DNA from: Streptomyces sp. NBC_00286
GTDB lineage: Bacteria; Actinomycetota; Actinomycetes; Streptomycetales; Streptomycetaceae
Assembly (NCBI RefSeq): GCF_036173125.1
Contig: NZ_CP108054.1
Location: 124,001 to 188,000 of the forward strand
Length of the DNA stretch: 64,000 bases
Direction of reading: 5' to 3'
Shown: piece after piece, positions 9,078 through 17,497 of the stretch
Layout of the letters: the number at the start of each line of letters is the position of its first letter
Numbering within the stretch: the first letter of the stretch is position 1
Notes under the pieces: generated by a model
What the model was told of the DNA's origin: nothing
Database searches by the model: none
Seen by the model: only the letters and a program-made list of their open reading frames with translations
Translations under genes and position numbers: made by a program

Positions 9078-9221
9078 GTCGCTACATCCATGGACGGCAC
9101 AATCCGCAACGGTCAGAACGGGTTGTGCCCGGATGTCAACGGCGCAAGCACCGCCAACGGCTCCGCGGTCATCGTGTGGAGCTGCCACGACGGCGCCAAC
9201 CAGCGCTGGACGCGGGCATAG
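9078..9221 (+). pseudogene. Orphan ricin-lectin repeat, in frame after the GH54 stop
   Basis: Twelve nucleotides after the GH54 TGA, and in the same frame, ATG 9090 opens a 43-codon frame reading NGLCPDVNGASTANGS, then SCHDGANQRWTRA and a TAG. This is one CBM13 subdomain with its QxW-type end (NQRW); the usual CLDVNG is CPDVNG. It is too short to fold alone. Either it is the last piece of a lost C-terminal lectin domain cut off by a premature stop, or it is a fragment left by recombination. Confidence 0.75.
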
Positions 9222-9242
9222 GCGCACGAGTGAAGGCGGTAC

Positions 9243-9620
9243 GTGACACTGCGCATCGAGCTCGGCCGCACGAGCGAGTCCGAGACCGACCGGCTCACGT
9301 ACACGCGGGCCGTGGCGATCACCGACGTCTGCCTCGGTCAGGCCCAGCTCGAACTCCACCGCCCTGCCGAGGCGATCGAGACCCTGAGCGCCGCGCGTAC
9401 GACGCTGCTCGACATCCAGGACGCCTTCGATGCCGGCCGGGCGCTCGCGTGGCTCGCCCGAGCCCACGTCGCGGGCGGCGCCCCGGGCGAAGGCGAAGAG
9501 GAGGGGCGCCGGGCGGTCGCCGAATGCGATGCTGCGGGATCGGAGCGATGGCGTGTGGCGATGCGGTACCGAAGCAGTGCGGCCGACGCCCTTCGCGAGG
9601 GCGTCGGCCGCACGGGAGCG
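9243..9620 (+). pseudogene. Fragment of a TPR-containing transcriptional regulator
   Basis: An open frame from GTG 9243 reads as TPR-like helices (VCLGQAQLELHRPAEAIETL, then FDAGRALAWLARAHVAGG), resembling the C-terminal part of AfsR/SARP or NB-ARC-TPR regulators. There is no DNA-binding or ATPase domain. The frame then runs into the antisense strand of the 3' end of the convergent GH9 gene, so its natural end is also missing. I read it as a truncated relic. A small active protein is possible but not supported. Confidence 0.6.
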
Positions 9621-9630
9621 GACGGCGGAG

Positions 9631-11874
9631 TCAGATCTGGTCCGCCACGAACGACGCCATCCGTGCCAGCGCCGCGTTCCAGTTGATCGTGTGTTCGTTG
9701 GTCGACCAGGACTGGATGTCGTCGATGTAGCAGAACTGACCGACGCAGCCCTGGAGTTTGCTCTGTGCGTAGGGGTCCTGGATGCTCGAGTTCGGTCCTC
9801 CGGCGAGCGTGCCGGCGGGCGGGTTCGGGAGGTCCGGGTCGAGCTGGTGGGCGTACCAGCGGCTGTGTTGGTTGCGGGCGTCGACCTCGCCGTAGCCCGT
9901 CACGTAGGAGATGTTCAGGGCGTTGCGGCCGAAGATGTAGTCCATGCTCTGCAGCGCGCCTTCGCGGTACTTCGACGCCCCGGTGATGTCGTACGCCGTG
10001 GCGATGACGACAGCGTTGTTGAGGATCTGGTGGTTGGAGCCCCAGTCGTAGAGGTTGTTGTCGGGGGCGTACGGCATGCCGTACGGGTGTGCCTTGAGCG
10101 TGGCCAGGTAGCGGTCGGCGCCCTTGATCACGGACTGGCGGATCTTGTCGCGGCCGGGCAGCCTGTTCGGCACGGTCGCCAGGTCCAGGCGGCCCGCGGC
10201 GGCCGTCCTGGCCCAGTCGAAGCCGATGGGTTTGAAGATGTCGGCGGTGTGCACGGGCGAGTCGAGGACGAAGTCGGCGAACTCCTTCTCACCCGTGGTG
10301 AGGTACAGCTGGGCGGCCGCCCAGTAGAACTCGTCGGTGGCGTTGTTGTCGGCGTAGGCGCCGCCGCCGATGCCGTCGCTCTCGGAGGCGTGGAGCTCGG
10401 GGTGTTGGCGGGCCGCCGCCCAGGCGGTCCGCGCCGCGTCGAGGGTCTTCGCCGCGAAGGCGCGGTCGTAGGGGCGGTACAGGCGGGCCGCCTGCGCGGC
10501 CGTGGCCGCCAGGTTCAGGGTCGCCGCCGTGCTCGGCGGGTGCAGTTCACGCTTCTGCGGGTCGTCGCCGGGCATCAGGGGCAGGCCGGTCCACTGCTCG
10601 TCGTGGATCTTGTGGTGGGCCATGCCGGCGAGCAGCTTCCCGTCCGGCACCTGCATCTTCAGCAGGAACTCCAGCTCCCAGCGGACCTCGTCCAGTAGGT
10701 CCGGCACCCTGTTGCCGCTCTCCGGGATGTCGAGCGAGCCGTCGCCCAGCTTCCCGGCCTGCCCGGTGCGGGCGTACAGGGCGCGCTCGTAGGTGCTGAG
10801 CACCTCCCACGTGGAGATACCGCCGTTGACGACGTACTTGCCGTGATCGCCGGCGTCGTACCAGCCGCCGGTGACATCGAGCGTGTAGTCGCAGACGCCG
10901 GGCTGGCAGGGCACGTCGTCGTCGCCCTTGTTGGGGGCGATGTTCAGATGGCCGGCTGCGCGGCCGTAGCCGGGGCGCAGGTCGTCGCTGATCCCGATGC
11001 CGCTGCGCTGGGTGTAGTAGTACTTCAGCGAGTCGAGCCGCAGCCGCTCGTAGGCGCTCGCGTCGATGTCGAAGGGTCGGCTGGTCTCACCGTCGACGAC
11101 CAGTGTGAGGCCCGCTCCGCGCTTGCGGTAGGAGCCGAAGTCGATGGAGTGGACGTTCTGCCCGGAGGAGGCGTCGAGACCGCGCGGGGTGGTGCGGCCG
11201 TGGGCGACCACGGCACCCGAGGCGTTCTTCAGCTGCCAGGGGAGCTTCGTCGTGGCGTCGGTGACCAGGGTGGCGTTCTTCGGCCCGGCGGGCAGATAGG
11301 CGACCTGGTTGACACGCACCCGGGGCCCGGTGTCGGGCTCGTACACCTCCGGCGGCACCCCGCCGAGCAGCGACACCTCGTCCATGCAGAAGGTGAACGG
11401 GTCGGCACTGCCGCCGAGTTGGAAGCCGACCTGAGCCTGGGCGGTGTCGACGGGCGAGGTGAAGGTGTACGAGTACGAGTCGCCCGCGACGTTCAGCTGC
11501 GGGCTCACCTCGAACCAGGTGTCGTACGGCGCGACCGACAGGCCGACGATCGCCCGCAGGATCTTGCCCTGGGGGGTGCCGGAGGCGGAGAAGCTGAACC
11601 GGTACGACTCGCCCTTGACGAGGGTGATGTCGTTCTGGCCGACTGCGGCGTCCCAGCGGTTGGTGGTACCGCCCGGGACCTCGGCGCAGAGGCGGCCGTC
11701 GGTCAGGCCCGCGGTGACGTTGCTGGACGTCCACCATGGGGCGGTGGTGGTGTCGAAGGTGCCGTTCTTGACCTGTTCGACCTCCTCGGCCTGGGCCGAG
11801 CCGGTGGGCAGCGCGGTGAGCGCCGCCGCGAGGAGGGCCGTTATGGCGAGCAGGGTGGTTCTGCGTCGTTTCAC
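9631..11874 (-). CDS. Secreted GH9 cellulase (CBM4/9, Ig-like, GH9)
   Basis: The 747-residue protein cleaves beta-1,4-glucan outside the cell. GTG 11874 is chosen over the upstream open frame because GAGGAG lies 7 nt before it and the signal peptide ([17 protein letters not shown], cleavage near AQA|EE) starts there. A CBM4/9-type jelly roll (about 30-175) is followed by a CelD_N Ig-like domain (about 180-275) and GH9 (about 280-745). Visible GH9 landmarks are the Asp pair in [17 protein letters not shown], His in [10 protein letters not shown] and the acid Glu in [16 protein letters not shown]. The modular order matches processive endoglucanases and cellobiohydrolases of theme CBM4-Ig-GH9. 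A CebR-type box and promoter lie upstream. Confidence 0.95.
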   Translation of the reverse strand: MKRRRTTLLAITALLAAALTALPTGSAQAEEVEQVKNGTFDTTTAPWWTSSNVTAGLTDGRLCAEVPGGTTNRWDAAVGQNDITLVKGESYRFSFSASGTPQGKILRAIVGLSVAPYDTWFEVSPQLNVAGDSYSYTFTSPVDTAQAQVGFQLGGSADPFTFCMDEVSLLGGVPPEVYEPDTGPRVRVNQVAYLPAGPKNATLVTDATTKLPWQLKNASGAVVAHGRTTPRGLDASSGQNVHSIDFGSYRKRGAGLTLVVDGETSRPFDIDASAYERLRLDSLKYYYTQRSGIGISDDLRPGYGRAAGHLNIAPNKGDDDVPCQPGVCDYTLDVTGGWYDAGDHGKYVVNGGISTWEVLSTYERALYARTGQAGKLGDGSLDIPESGNRVPDLLDEVRWELEFLLKMQVPDGKLLAGMAHHKIHDEQWTGLPLMPGDDPQKRELHPPSTAATLNLAATAAQAARLYRPYDRAFAAKTLDAARTAWAAARQHPELHASESDGIGGGAYADNNATDEFYWAAAQLYLTTGEKEFADFVLDSPVHTADIFKPIGFDWARTAAAGRLDLATVPNRLPGRDKIRQSVIKGADRYLATLKAHPYGMPYAPDNNLYDWGSNHQILNNAVVIATAYDITGASKYREGALQSMDYIFGRNALNISYVTGYGEVDARNQHSRWYAHQLDPDLPNPPAGTLAGGPNSSIQDPYAQSKLQGCVGQFCYIDDIQSWSTNEHTINWNAALARMASFVADQI

Positions 11875-11921
11875 GTCTGGGCTCCTCGGGGGAGGTGGGC
11901 GCACAGCGGTGACCGATGGCG

Positions 11922-11935
11922 TGGGAGCGCTCCCA
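11922..11935 (-). promoter_or_regulatory. CebR-type operator (TGGGAGCGCTCCCA) before the GH9 gene
   Basis: This is a perfect 14-bp palindrome identical to the box known to be bound by the cellobiose-responsive LacI-family repressor CebR in Streptomyces. It lies 48-61 nt upstream of the GH9 start and just downstream of a likely promoter, so binding would block transcription until cello-oligosaccharides are present. No cebR gene is in the window. Confidence 0.9.
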
Positions 11936-11951
11936 GAGGCCTACATCGGCC

Positions 11952-11980
11952 ATGTTGTTCGAGACCTGACATCCCGTCAA
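11952..11980 (-). promoter_or_regulatory. Candidate promoter of the GH9 gene
   Basis: On the minus strand, TTGACG (11980-11975) and CAACAT (11957-11952) are spaced by 17 bp. The predicted start of transcription falls near 11945, placing the CebR box at about +10 to +23, a repressing position. Confidence 0.55.
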
Positions 11981-12500
11981 CTACCCGGACAGGACTGGTT
12001 CTGTGTCCGATTTCTCCGTCCGGGCCTCGAAGCGATGACTCCGCTTGCGCGCCGGGACGGTACTCCCCTGGTGGTCGGCCCGCGTTACGTCGAAGGAGAT
12101 CAGGTACTCGGCGTCGGGGACCGCCACTCCCCGGGCGTCGACGATCTCGGCGGTCACGAAGACCAGGGAACGCGGGTCCGCCGCGAGGGCCTTGCGGTCG
12201 GCCTTCGGACGCAGGGCGTGCGGCTCGCCGGCCGTACGCAGGACGACGGTGGCGACGACCCTGCCGTTCCTGCGGGCCAGTGCCTTCAACCCTCTTGCGG
12301 TAAGGGCCGTCGGTGAAGGTCTTGTCGCCACCGGTCGCCTCGGTGGTCTCCAGGCAGGGGCGCCCGTCGACGGTCCCCTTCGTCGAACTTCCTTGCCCCG
12401 AGTGACTTAGCGTCGAGGAACAGCTCGACGGGCCGGTGTCGGAGTACGCCCAACTCGACGGTGTCGCCCTCCTCGTGGTGCCGGCCGCAAAACCCTTCAG
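11981..12500 (-). pseudogene. Decayed C-terminal end of a GH2 beta-galactosidase-type enzyme
   Basis: On the minus strand three frames carry successive pieces of one GH2/DUF4982-type C-terminus: EEGDTVELGVLRHRPVELFL with AKSLG, then GTVDGRPCLETTEATG and DKTFTDGPY, then RNGRVVATVVLRTAGEPHAL through DPRSLVFVTAEIVDARGVAV to a TAG at 11981. The order matches GH2 proteins (VELFLNGRSLG, then TTEATGDDKTF, then the AxxADGxxLxFVxVxVVD Ig repeat). At least two frameshifts break it, and the catalytic part is absent. It is a dead remnant of a galactosidase once transcribed toward GH9. Confidence 0.75.
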
Positions 12501-12580
12501 CACTCCTGTCACTGCCCGGATGTACGGCCTCGCGACGCACGAGGCTTGAATCCACCCGTAAGCCCGTTCGGTCCGGCGGA

Positions 12581-12860
12581 ATGGAACTCGCGACGATGAG
12601 GAGCCACAAGATAACGCACGGTGATGTATCTGCGTATGCCCTGGACGGTGCCGCCACGGCGCGGGCGGTCGTGGACGGCGACGGCTCGCTCGTCGAGTGG
12701 AACGAGGGGGCACGACGCCTGCTGGGCTGGCCCTCCACGGAAGTCGTCGGTCGTCCCGCGGCCGAGTTGCTCGCCTCTGGAGGATCCTTTCTGCCGCCCC
12801 CGCCGGGCAGCCTCAGCTGGAGCGGGACGCTCGCACTGCGTCACCGTGACGGCCGCCTGG
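12581..12860 (+). pseudogene. 5' fragment of a PAS-domain protein (SpoIIE phosphatase type)
   Basis: From ATG 12581 or 12596 the frame reads ARAVVDGDGSLVEWNEGARR, LLGWPSTEVVGRPAAELLAS and TLALRHRDGR, a typical N-terminal PAS domain of actinobacterial PAS-GAF-PP2C (SpoIIE) sensor phosphatases. After about 90 residues the similarity stops, and the frame runs into the terminator and antisense strand of the neighbouring lectin gene. All downstream domains are missing, so it is a truncated relic. Confidence 0.65.
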
Positions 12861-12868
12861 CAACTCGG

Positions 12869-12899
12869 AAGGGCCACCGCACAGTGGCAGGTGGCCCTT
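12869..12899 (-). terminator. Hairpin terminator after the ThuA-DUF1080-lectin gene
   Basis: AAGGGCCACC (12869-12878) and GGTGGCCCTT (12890-12899) form a perfect 10-bp stem with an 11-nt loop, 18 nt past the stop of the leftward lectin gene. It also caps the truncated PAS gene on the other strand. Confidence 0.8.
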
Positions 12900-12917
12900 T
12901 CAGCGTGCGGCTTCAGC

Positions 12918-13303
12918 TCAGGGCAGGGTCCATTTCTGGTTGGTTCCGCCGTGGCAGGTCCACAGGTGCACGAGGGTGCCGTCCGACGAGCTGGCGCCCG
13001 ACACGTCCAGGCACTTGCCCGACTGCGGGTTCCGCAGCGACCCGTCCGGGTACGCCTGCCAGTTCTGGTTGGCGCCACCGTTGCAGGACCACAACTGGAC
13101 CTTCGCCCCGTCCGCCGTGCCGTTACCGCTGACATCCAGGCACTTGCCCAACGTCTTGACCGTCGACCCCGGCGTCACCGTCCACCGCTGCCCCGCCGAG
13201 CCCGTACACGACGAGATCTGCACCGCCGTCCCGTCCGCCGAGCCGCCGCCACGGACATCCAGACACTTACCCGCGAGCCCCACGACCGGACCCGCGCCGG
13301 GTG
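12918..13303 (-). repeat. Lectin-module direct repeat, copy 1
   Basis: This 3' coding segment is nearly identical at nucleotide level to 14654-15039, offset by 1,736 bp. Both encode the same CBM13 trefoil, while the domains before it are unrelated. Recent duplication or gene conversion of the module is implied. Confidence 0.9.
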
Positions 13304-14624
13304 TCTGGCCGCCGCCCAGCTCCTTGATCCGGACGTTGCGGAACGATACGTCGTCCCCCGTGCCGTGATTCTGGATGCCGACGTGGCCGGCGAGCGAGCG
13401 GGCGGGGTCGGTGTTGGTGAAGTCATTGATCTTCACGCCGTTGAGCCAGACCTGGAGCCGCTCGCCCTCCACCAGCAACTCGAAGGTGTTCCACTCGCCC
13501 GGTGGGTTGAGCGCGGCGTCCCGGGCAGCCGTGTCCGGGGCCTTGATGGCGTAGATCGAGCCGGTCGTGCGGTCAGGCGCGTCGGTGGCGTCGATCTGGA
13601 CCTCGTAGCCGTTGTTCAGTGCCGACGACGGGTCGCTCGACGGTGGGAAGCCCACGATCACGCCGGAGTTGTCGTCGCCGGGCATCTTCCAGTCCAGCTT
13701 CAGCGAGTAGTTGGTGAACTGCCGGGCGCTGTACCAGAGCATGCCCAGGCCGCCGTACGAGGCGAGGGTGGCGTCCGAGTTGGTGAAGCCGCCTGGGCCG
13801 GCCTGCGACCAGCCGGTGGTCGAGCCGTTGTATAGGGTCGTATAGCCGGTCTCGGGCCGGCAGTCGGCCTTGGTCCGGCCTGCCGCGTACCGGATGCCGC
13901 CGAGCAGGTGCGCCCGGAACGCCGGCTCCGCGTACGACGCCTGGCTGTGCCCGCCGCCGGTGTAGAAGGCCCGGCCCTCCGAGTAGGTCTTGCACCAGGA
14001 GTGCGGGTGGTCGGCGCCCATCGAGCCGCCCGAGTACGAGGACTCGTCCAGCGTGGTGAGCACGCGCGCGGTGGTACGGGGGTTGGTCCGGAAGTTGTAC
14101 CACTCATCGGTGCGGGTCCATGTCTGCGGCAGGTGGGCGGTCGCCGCGTGCGCCCGCCCCTCCACCTTGACGTTGGCCTGCTGGACAGCGGGGTGCGAGG
14201 CGAAGTAAGCGCCGACCAGATCGCCGTAGAACGGCCAGTTGTACTCCGTGTCCGCGGCCGAGTGGACGCCGACGAAGCCGCCGCCCGATCCGATGTACGA
14301 CTGGAACGCCGACTGCTGGGCGTCGTTCAGAACGTCGCCGGTGGTGTTGAGGAAGATCACCGCCTCGTAACGGCTCAGGTTGCTGGTGGTGAAGTGGTTG
14401 CCGTCCTCCGTGGCCGTCACCGTGAAACTGTTCGCCGCGCCGAGGTCGCGGACGGCCTGGATCCCTGCCGGGATCGAGTCGTGCCGGAAACCGGCCGTCT
14501 TGGAGAACACGAGGACGTCGTAGGACGTGTCCGCGGCATTGACTGGGTTGGGCTGCCCGACGAGGGCCAGGGCGGCGAGTGTCGCGGCCGCCCCACCAAG
14601 CAGGCTTCGGGGTTGTCTGCGCAT
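12918..14624 (-). CDS. Secreted ThuA-DUF1080 (3-keto-disaccharide hydrolase type)-ricin lectin protein
   Basis: The 568-residue exported protein starts at ATG 14624 (AAGAGAG upstream, then a signal peptide to about residue 31); the longer frame to 14828 only reads antisense of the next gene's lectin end. A ThuA domain (about 36-250, KTAGFRHDSIPAG, DEWYNFRTNP) is followed by DUF1080/PF06439 (about 255-436, LKLDWKMPGDDNSGV, GEWNTFELLVEGERLQVWLN), now known as 3-keto-disaccharide hydrolase, and a CBM13 lectin (about 445-568). It probably acts on oxidised (3-keto) glycosides held on polysaccharide. It lies 29 nt after the dehydrogenase-lectin gene on the same strand, so they are likely one operon. 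Confidence 0.9.
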   Translation of the reverse strand: MRRQPRSLLGGAAATLAALALVGQPNPVNAADTSYDVLVFSKTAGFRHDSIPAGIQAVRDLGAANSFTVTATEDGNHFTTSNLSRYEAVIFLNTTGDVLNDAQQSAFQSYIGSGGGFVGVHSAADTEYNWPFYGDLVGAYFASHPAVQQANVKVEGRAHAATAHLPQTWTRTDEWYNFRTNPRTTARVLTTLDESSYSGGSMGADHPHSWCKTYSEGRAFYTGGGHSQASYAEPAFRAHLLGGIRYAAGRTKADCRPETGYTTLYNGSTTGWSQAGPGGFTNSDATLASYGGLGMLWYSARQFTNYSLKLDWKMPGDDNSGVIVGFPPSSDPSSALNNGYEVQIDATDAPDRTTGSIYAIKAPDTAARDAALNPPGEWNTFELLVEGERLQVWLNGVKINDFTNTDPARSLAGHVGIQNHGTGDDVSFRNVRIKELGGGQTPGAGPVVGLAGKCLDVRGGGSADGTAVQISSCTGSAGQRWTVTPGSTVKTLGKCLDVSGNGTADGAKVQLWSCNGGANQNWQAYPDGSLRNPQSGKCLDVSGASSSDGTLVHLWTCHGGTNQKWTLP

Positions 14625-14653
14625 GTCCGTCGCTCTCTTCTTGGTGACAGAAA

Positions 14654-15039
14654 TCAGGGCAGGGTCCATTTCTGGTTGGCTCCGCCGTGGCAGGTCCACA
14701 GGTGTACGAGGGTGCCGTCCGACGAGTTGGCGCCCGACACGTCCAGGCACTTGCCCGACTGCGGGTTCCGCAACGACCCGTCCGGGTACGCCTGCCAGTT
14801 CTGGTTGGCGCCACCGTTGCAGGACCACAACTGGACTCTCGCCCCGTCCGCCGTGCCGTTACCGCTGACATCCAGGCACTTGCCCAACGTCTTGATCGTC
14901 GACCCCGGCGTCACCGTCCACTTCTGCCCCGCCGAGCCCGTACACGACGAGATCTGCACCGCCGTCCCATCCACCGAGCTGCCGTTACGGACATCCAGAC
15001 ACTTATCCGCGATCCCCACGATCGGACCCGCGCCGGGTG
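14654..15039 (-). repeat. Lectin-module direct repeat, copy 2
   Basis: This partner of 12918-13303 encodes the C-terminal lectin of the dehydrogenase-PKD-CBM6 protein. The few differences include GANQKW in place of GTNQKW and NGSSVDG in place of GGGSADG. Confidence 0.9.
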
Positions 15040-17497
15040 TCGGGCCGCCGCCGGGATTGAAGGTGAACGCGTCGACGTCGAAGAGGAATCCGGAACCGCC
15101 GGCGAAGGTCAGGTAGAGCGTGGTGGTGCCGGCCGGTGCACCGGAGATCGAGCCGTTGACGGTAGTGAAGTTCGTCCACGAGCCCGTGACCGGGACGGTG
15201 GCGGAGCCGAGGATGGTGCCGGTCGGCGAGCCGGCCCGAACCTGCAACGTGCCGCCCGCGCCGGCTGACGACACCCGGGCGCTGAACGACGTGGCGTTGC
15301 TCAGCTTGTACGGCTCGAAGGCGATCCAGTCGCCGTTCTCGATGTTCCCGACGGACTTGCCGCCCTCGGCGGTCGACTTGTCCAAGGTGGCGATGCCGGA
15401 CGATGTCTTGTAGTGCTCGGCCTGCCGGTGCTTCGGCTGCAGGATGTGCTGCTTGTGCGTGGTGAGACCGGCGTTGTCGGTGTACTCGGCATCGAAGACC
15501 CCGAAGATGTTCGCCGCGTCGTCGTGCTCACCGTCGACCGGGATGGTGATCGTGCCGGAGCAACCGGTCTTCGAGGTGATCGGGTGGCCGTGGCTGTCGT
15601 GACCGACGATGTACGTGAGCTTGACCTTGGTGCAGTCGACCGTGCCGTCCTCCGGATCCGTCACGGTGATACGGAACGGCACGGTGTCGCCGAAGGCGAA
15701 GATCTCCCCCGCGGCGGGGCTGTTGATGGTCACGGTCGGCGCGGTGTTGCCGACGGTGATCCGCACGTCGGCGGTGCCGGTGGCACCCTGCGGGTCGCGC
15801 ACGGTCAGCGTGGCCGTGTAGTCGCCGTTTGTGTTGTACGTCTTCGTCGGGTTGGCGGCGGTGGAGCTGGTGCCATCACCAAAGCTCCACGCATAAGTCA
15901 GTGCCTCACCGTCAGGGTCGGATGAGCCGGCCGAGGAGAAGGTCACGGTCAGCGGCGCCGCGCCGGAGGTCCGGTTGGCGCCGGCCATCGCCGTGGGCGC
16001 CCGGTTGCCGCCGCCGACGTAGTCGAAGCGGTAAAGGGCGGAGTTTTGGTCGCCCTGGTACCACCCGGTGCCGTAGTCCAGCACGTAGTAGGAGCCGTCC
16101 GGGCCGAACGCCGAGTCGATCACCTGCTTGCCGTTCCAGGGGAAGCTGTCGATGGTCCCCGGGGAGCCGTCGGCGTTGAGGTGGATCGGCTTGATCCAGC
16201 CGCGGCCGAACTCCGTGGCGAAGAACTGCCCGTCGAACGACTGCGGGAACTTCGTGGGCGAGCTGACGTCGGGGTCGTACCGGTACACCGGGCCCGCCAT
16301 CGGCGACTCCGAGCCGCCGCCGAACGCCGGCGGGCTGCCTGCGTCTCCGCCGTAACGGATCCAGGCGGCCTTGGCGGGGGGCAGCGTGCTCAAGCCGGTA
16401 TTGCGGAACGAGTTGTTCGTCGGCCCGCCCGAGCAGTTGTACTTCGCGCCTGCCGTGTTGGTGGCGAAGTCCCACTCGGCGTACGTCTCGGAGCTCGTGT
16501 TCGTGCCGGTGCAGTAGGGCCAGCCGTAGAAGCCCGGGCCCGTGACGCGGTTGAACTCGACCTGGCCCTGCGGCCCGCGCGCCGAGGTGGCGCCGGCATC
16601 GGGGCCGTAGTCGCCGACGTAGACGATGCCGGTGGCCTTGTCCACGCTCATCCGGAACGGGTTGCGCAGGCCCATCGCGTAGATCTCCGGCCGGGTCCTG
16701 GCCGTGCCGGGCGGGAACATGTTGCCCGCCGGGATCGAGTACGACCCGTTCTCGTTCACCTTGATTCGCAAGATCTTGCCGCGCAGGTCGTTGGTGTTGG
16801 CGGCGGTGCGCTGCGCGTCGAACGCCGGGTTGCGGTTGGCCCGCTCGTCGAGGGGGGAATATCCGGCGGACTCGAACGGGTTGGTGTCGTCGCCTGTGGA
16901 CAGGTACAGGTTGCCTGCCGCGTCGAAGTCGATGTCTCCGCCGGCGTGGCAGCAGATGCCTCGGTCAGCCGCCACGTCGAGGATGTCCACTTTGCTGGAC
17001 TGGTTGAGCGTGAAGTCGGCGTTGAGCGTGAACCGGGAAAGCCGGTTGACACCCTGCCACGCCGACCAGTTGCCGCCGGTGGTCGGTGCGTCGCCTCCTG
17101 GTGTGGACAGCGGCCGGGCGTAGTAGAGGTAGATGTGCCGGTTGGTGGCGAAACCCGGGTCGATGCCGATGCCCTGCAGACCGTCCTCGTCGTGTACGTA
17201 TACGGGGATGCTGCCGATCACCGTGGTGGTGCCGTTGGCATCCGTGCGGCGCACGGTCCCGTTGCGAGCGGTATGCAGCACCGACCGGTCGGCGAGTACG
17301 GCCAGCGACATCGGCTCACCGACCTCCGCGACCCCGCGGGCCAGTTGGACCTGCTGGAAGTCGGCGGCGTTGATCGGGTGCGCCGAGGCCGGGGTCGCAC
17401 TGGATAAGGCCGCGGTGAGAGTGGCCGCGACCAGGAGCAGAGCCGAACCGATGGCCGGCCAACGCGCGGCTGCAGCCCTCTTGATTCTCATGAACAT
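14654..17497 (-). CDS. Secreted sugar dehydrogenase-type propeller with PKD, CBM6-like and ricin lectin domains
   Basis: The 947-residue exported protein starts at ATG 17497 behind AAGGGGAG (9-nt gap), with a signal peptide cleaved near ASA|HP (residue 39). It contains a GSDH/sorbosone-dehydrogenase-type propeller (about 45-495, with RPEIYAMGLRNPFRMS and a CCHAGGDIDFD loop), a PKD domain (about 505-590, WSFGDGTSSTAANP), an Ig-like segment, a CBM6-like domain (about 705-815) and a CBM13 lectin (about 828-947). It parallels the 3973-7524 protein without the ThuA part. PQQ- or metal-dependent sugar oxidation outside the cell is likely from family knowledge; the substrate is unknown. It is followed closely by the ThuA-DUF1080 gene. 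Confidence 0.9.
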   Translation of the reverse strand: MFMRIKRAAAARWPAIGSALLLVAATLTAALSSATPASAHPINAADFQQVQLARGVAEVGEPMSLAVLADRSVLHTARNGTVRRTDANGTTTVIGSIPVYVHDEDGLQGIGIDPGFATNRHIYLYYARPLSTPGGDAPTTGGNWSAWQGVNRLSRFTLNADFTLNQSSKVDILDVAADRGICCHAGGDIDFDAAGNLYLSTGDDTNPFESAGYSPLDERANRNPAFDAQRTAANTNDLRGKILRIKVNENGSYSIPAGNMFPPGTARTRPEIYAMGLRNPFRMSVDKATGIVYVGDYGPDAGATSARGPQGQVEFNRVTGPGFYGWPYCTGTNTSSETYAEWDFATNTAGAKYNCSGGPTNNSFRNTGLSTLPPAKAAWIRYGGDAGSPPAFGGGSESPMAGPVYRYDPDVSSPTKFPQSFDGQFFATEFGRGWIKPIHLNADGSPGTIDSFPWNGKQVIDSAFGPDGSYYVLDYGTGWYQGDQNSALYRFDYVGGGNRAPTAMAGANRTSGAAPLTVTFSSAGSSDPDGEALTYAWSFGDGTSSTAANPTKTYNTNGDYTATLTVRDPQGATGTADVRITVGNTAPTVTINSPAAGEIFAFGDTVPFRITVTDPEDGTVDCTKVKLTYIVGHDSHGHPITSKTGCSGTITIPVDGEHDDAANIFGVFDAEYTDNAGLTTHKQHILQPKHRQAEHYKTSSGIATLDKSTAEGGKSVGNIENGDWIAFEPYKLSNATSFSARVSSAGAGGTLQVRAGSPTGTILGSATVPVTGSWTNFTTVNGSISGAPAGTTTLYLTFAGGSGFLFDVDAFTFNPGGGPTPGAGPIVGIADKCLDVRNGSSVDGTAVQISSCTGSAGQKWTVTPGSTIKTLGKCLDVSGNGTADGARVQLWSCNGGANQNWQAYPDGSLRNPQSGKCLDVSGANSSDGTLVHLWTCHGGANQKWTLP

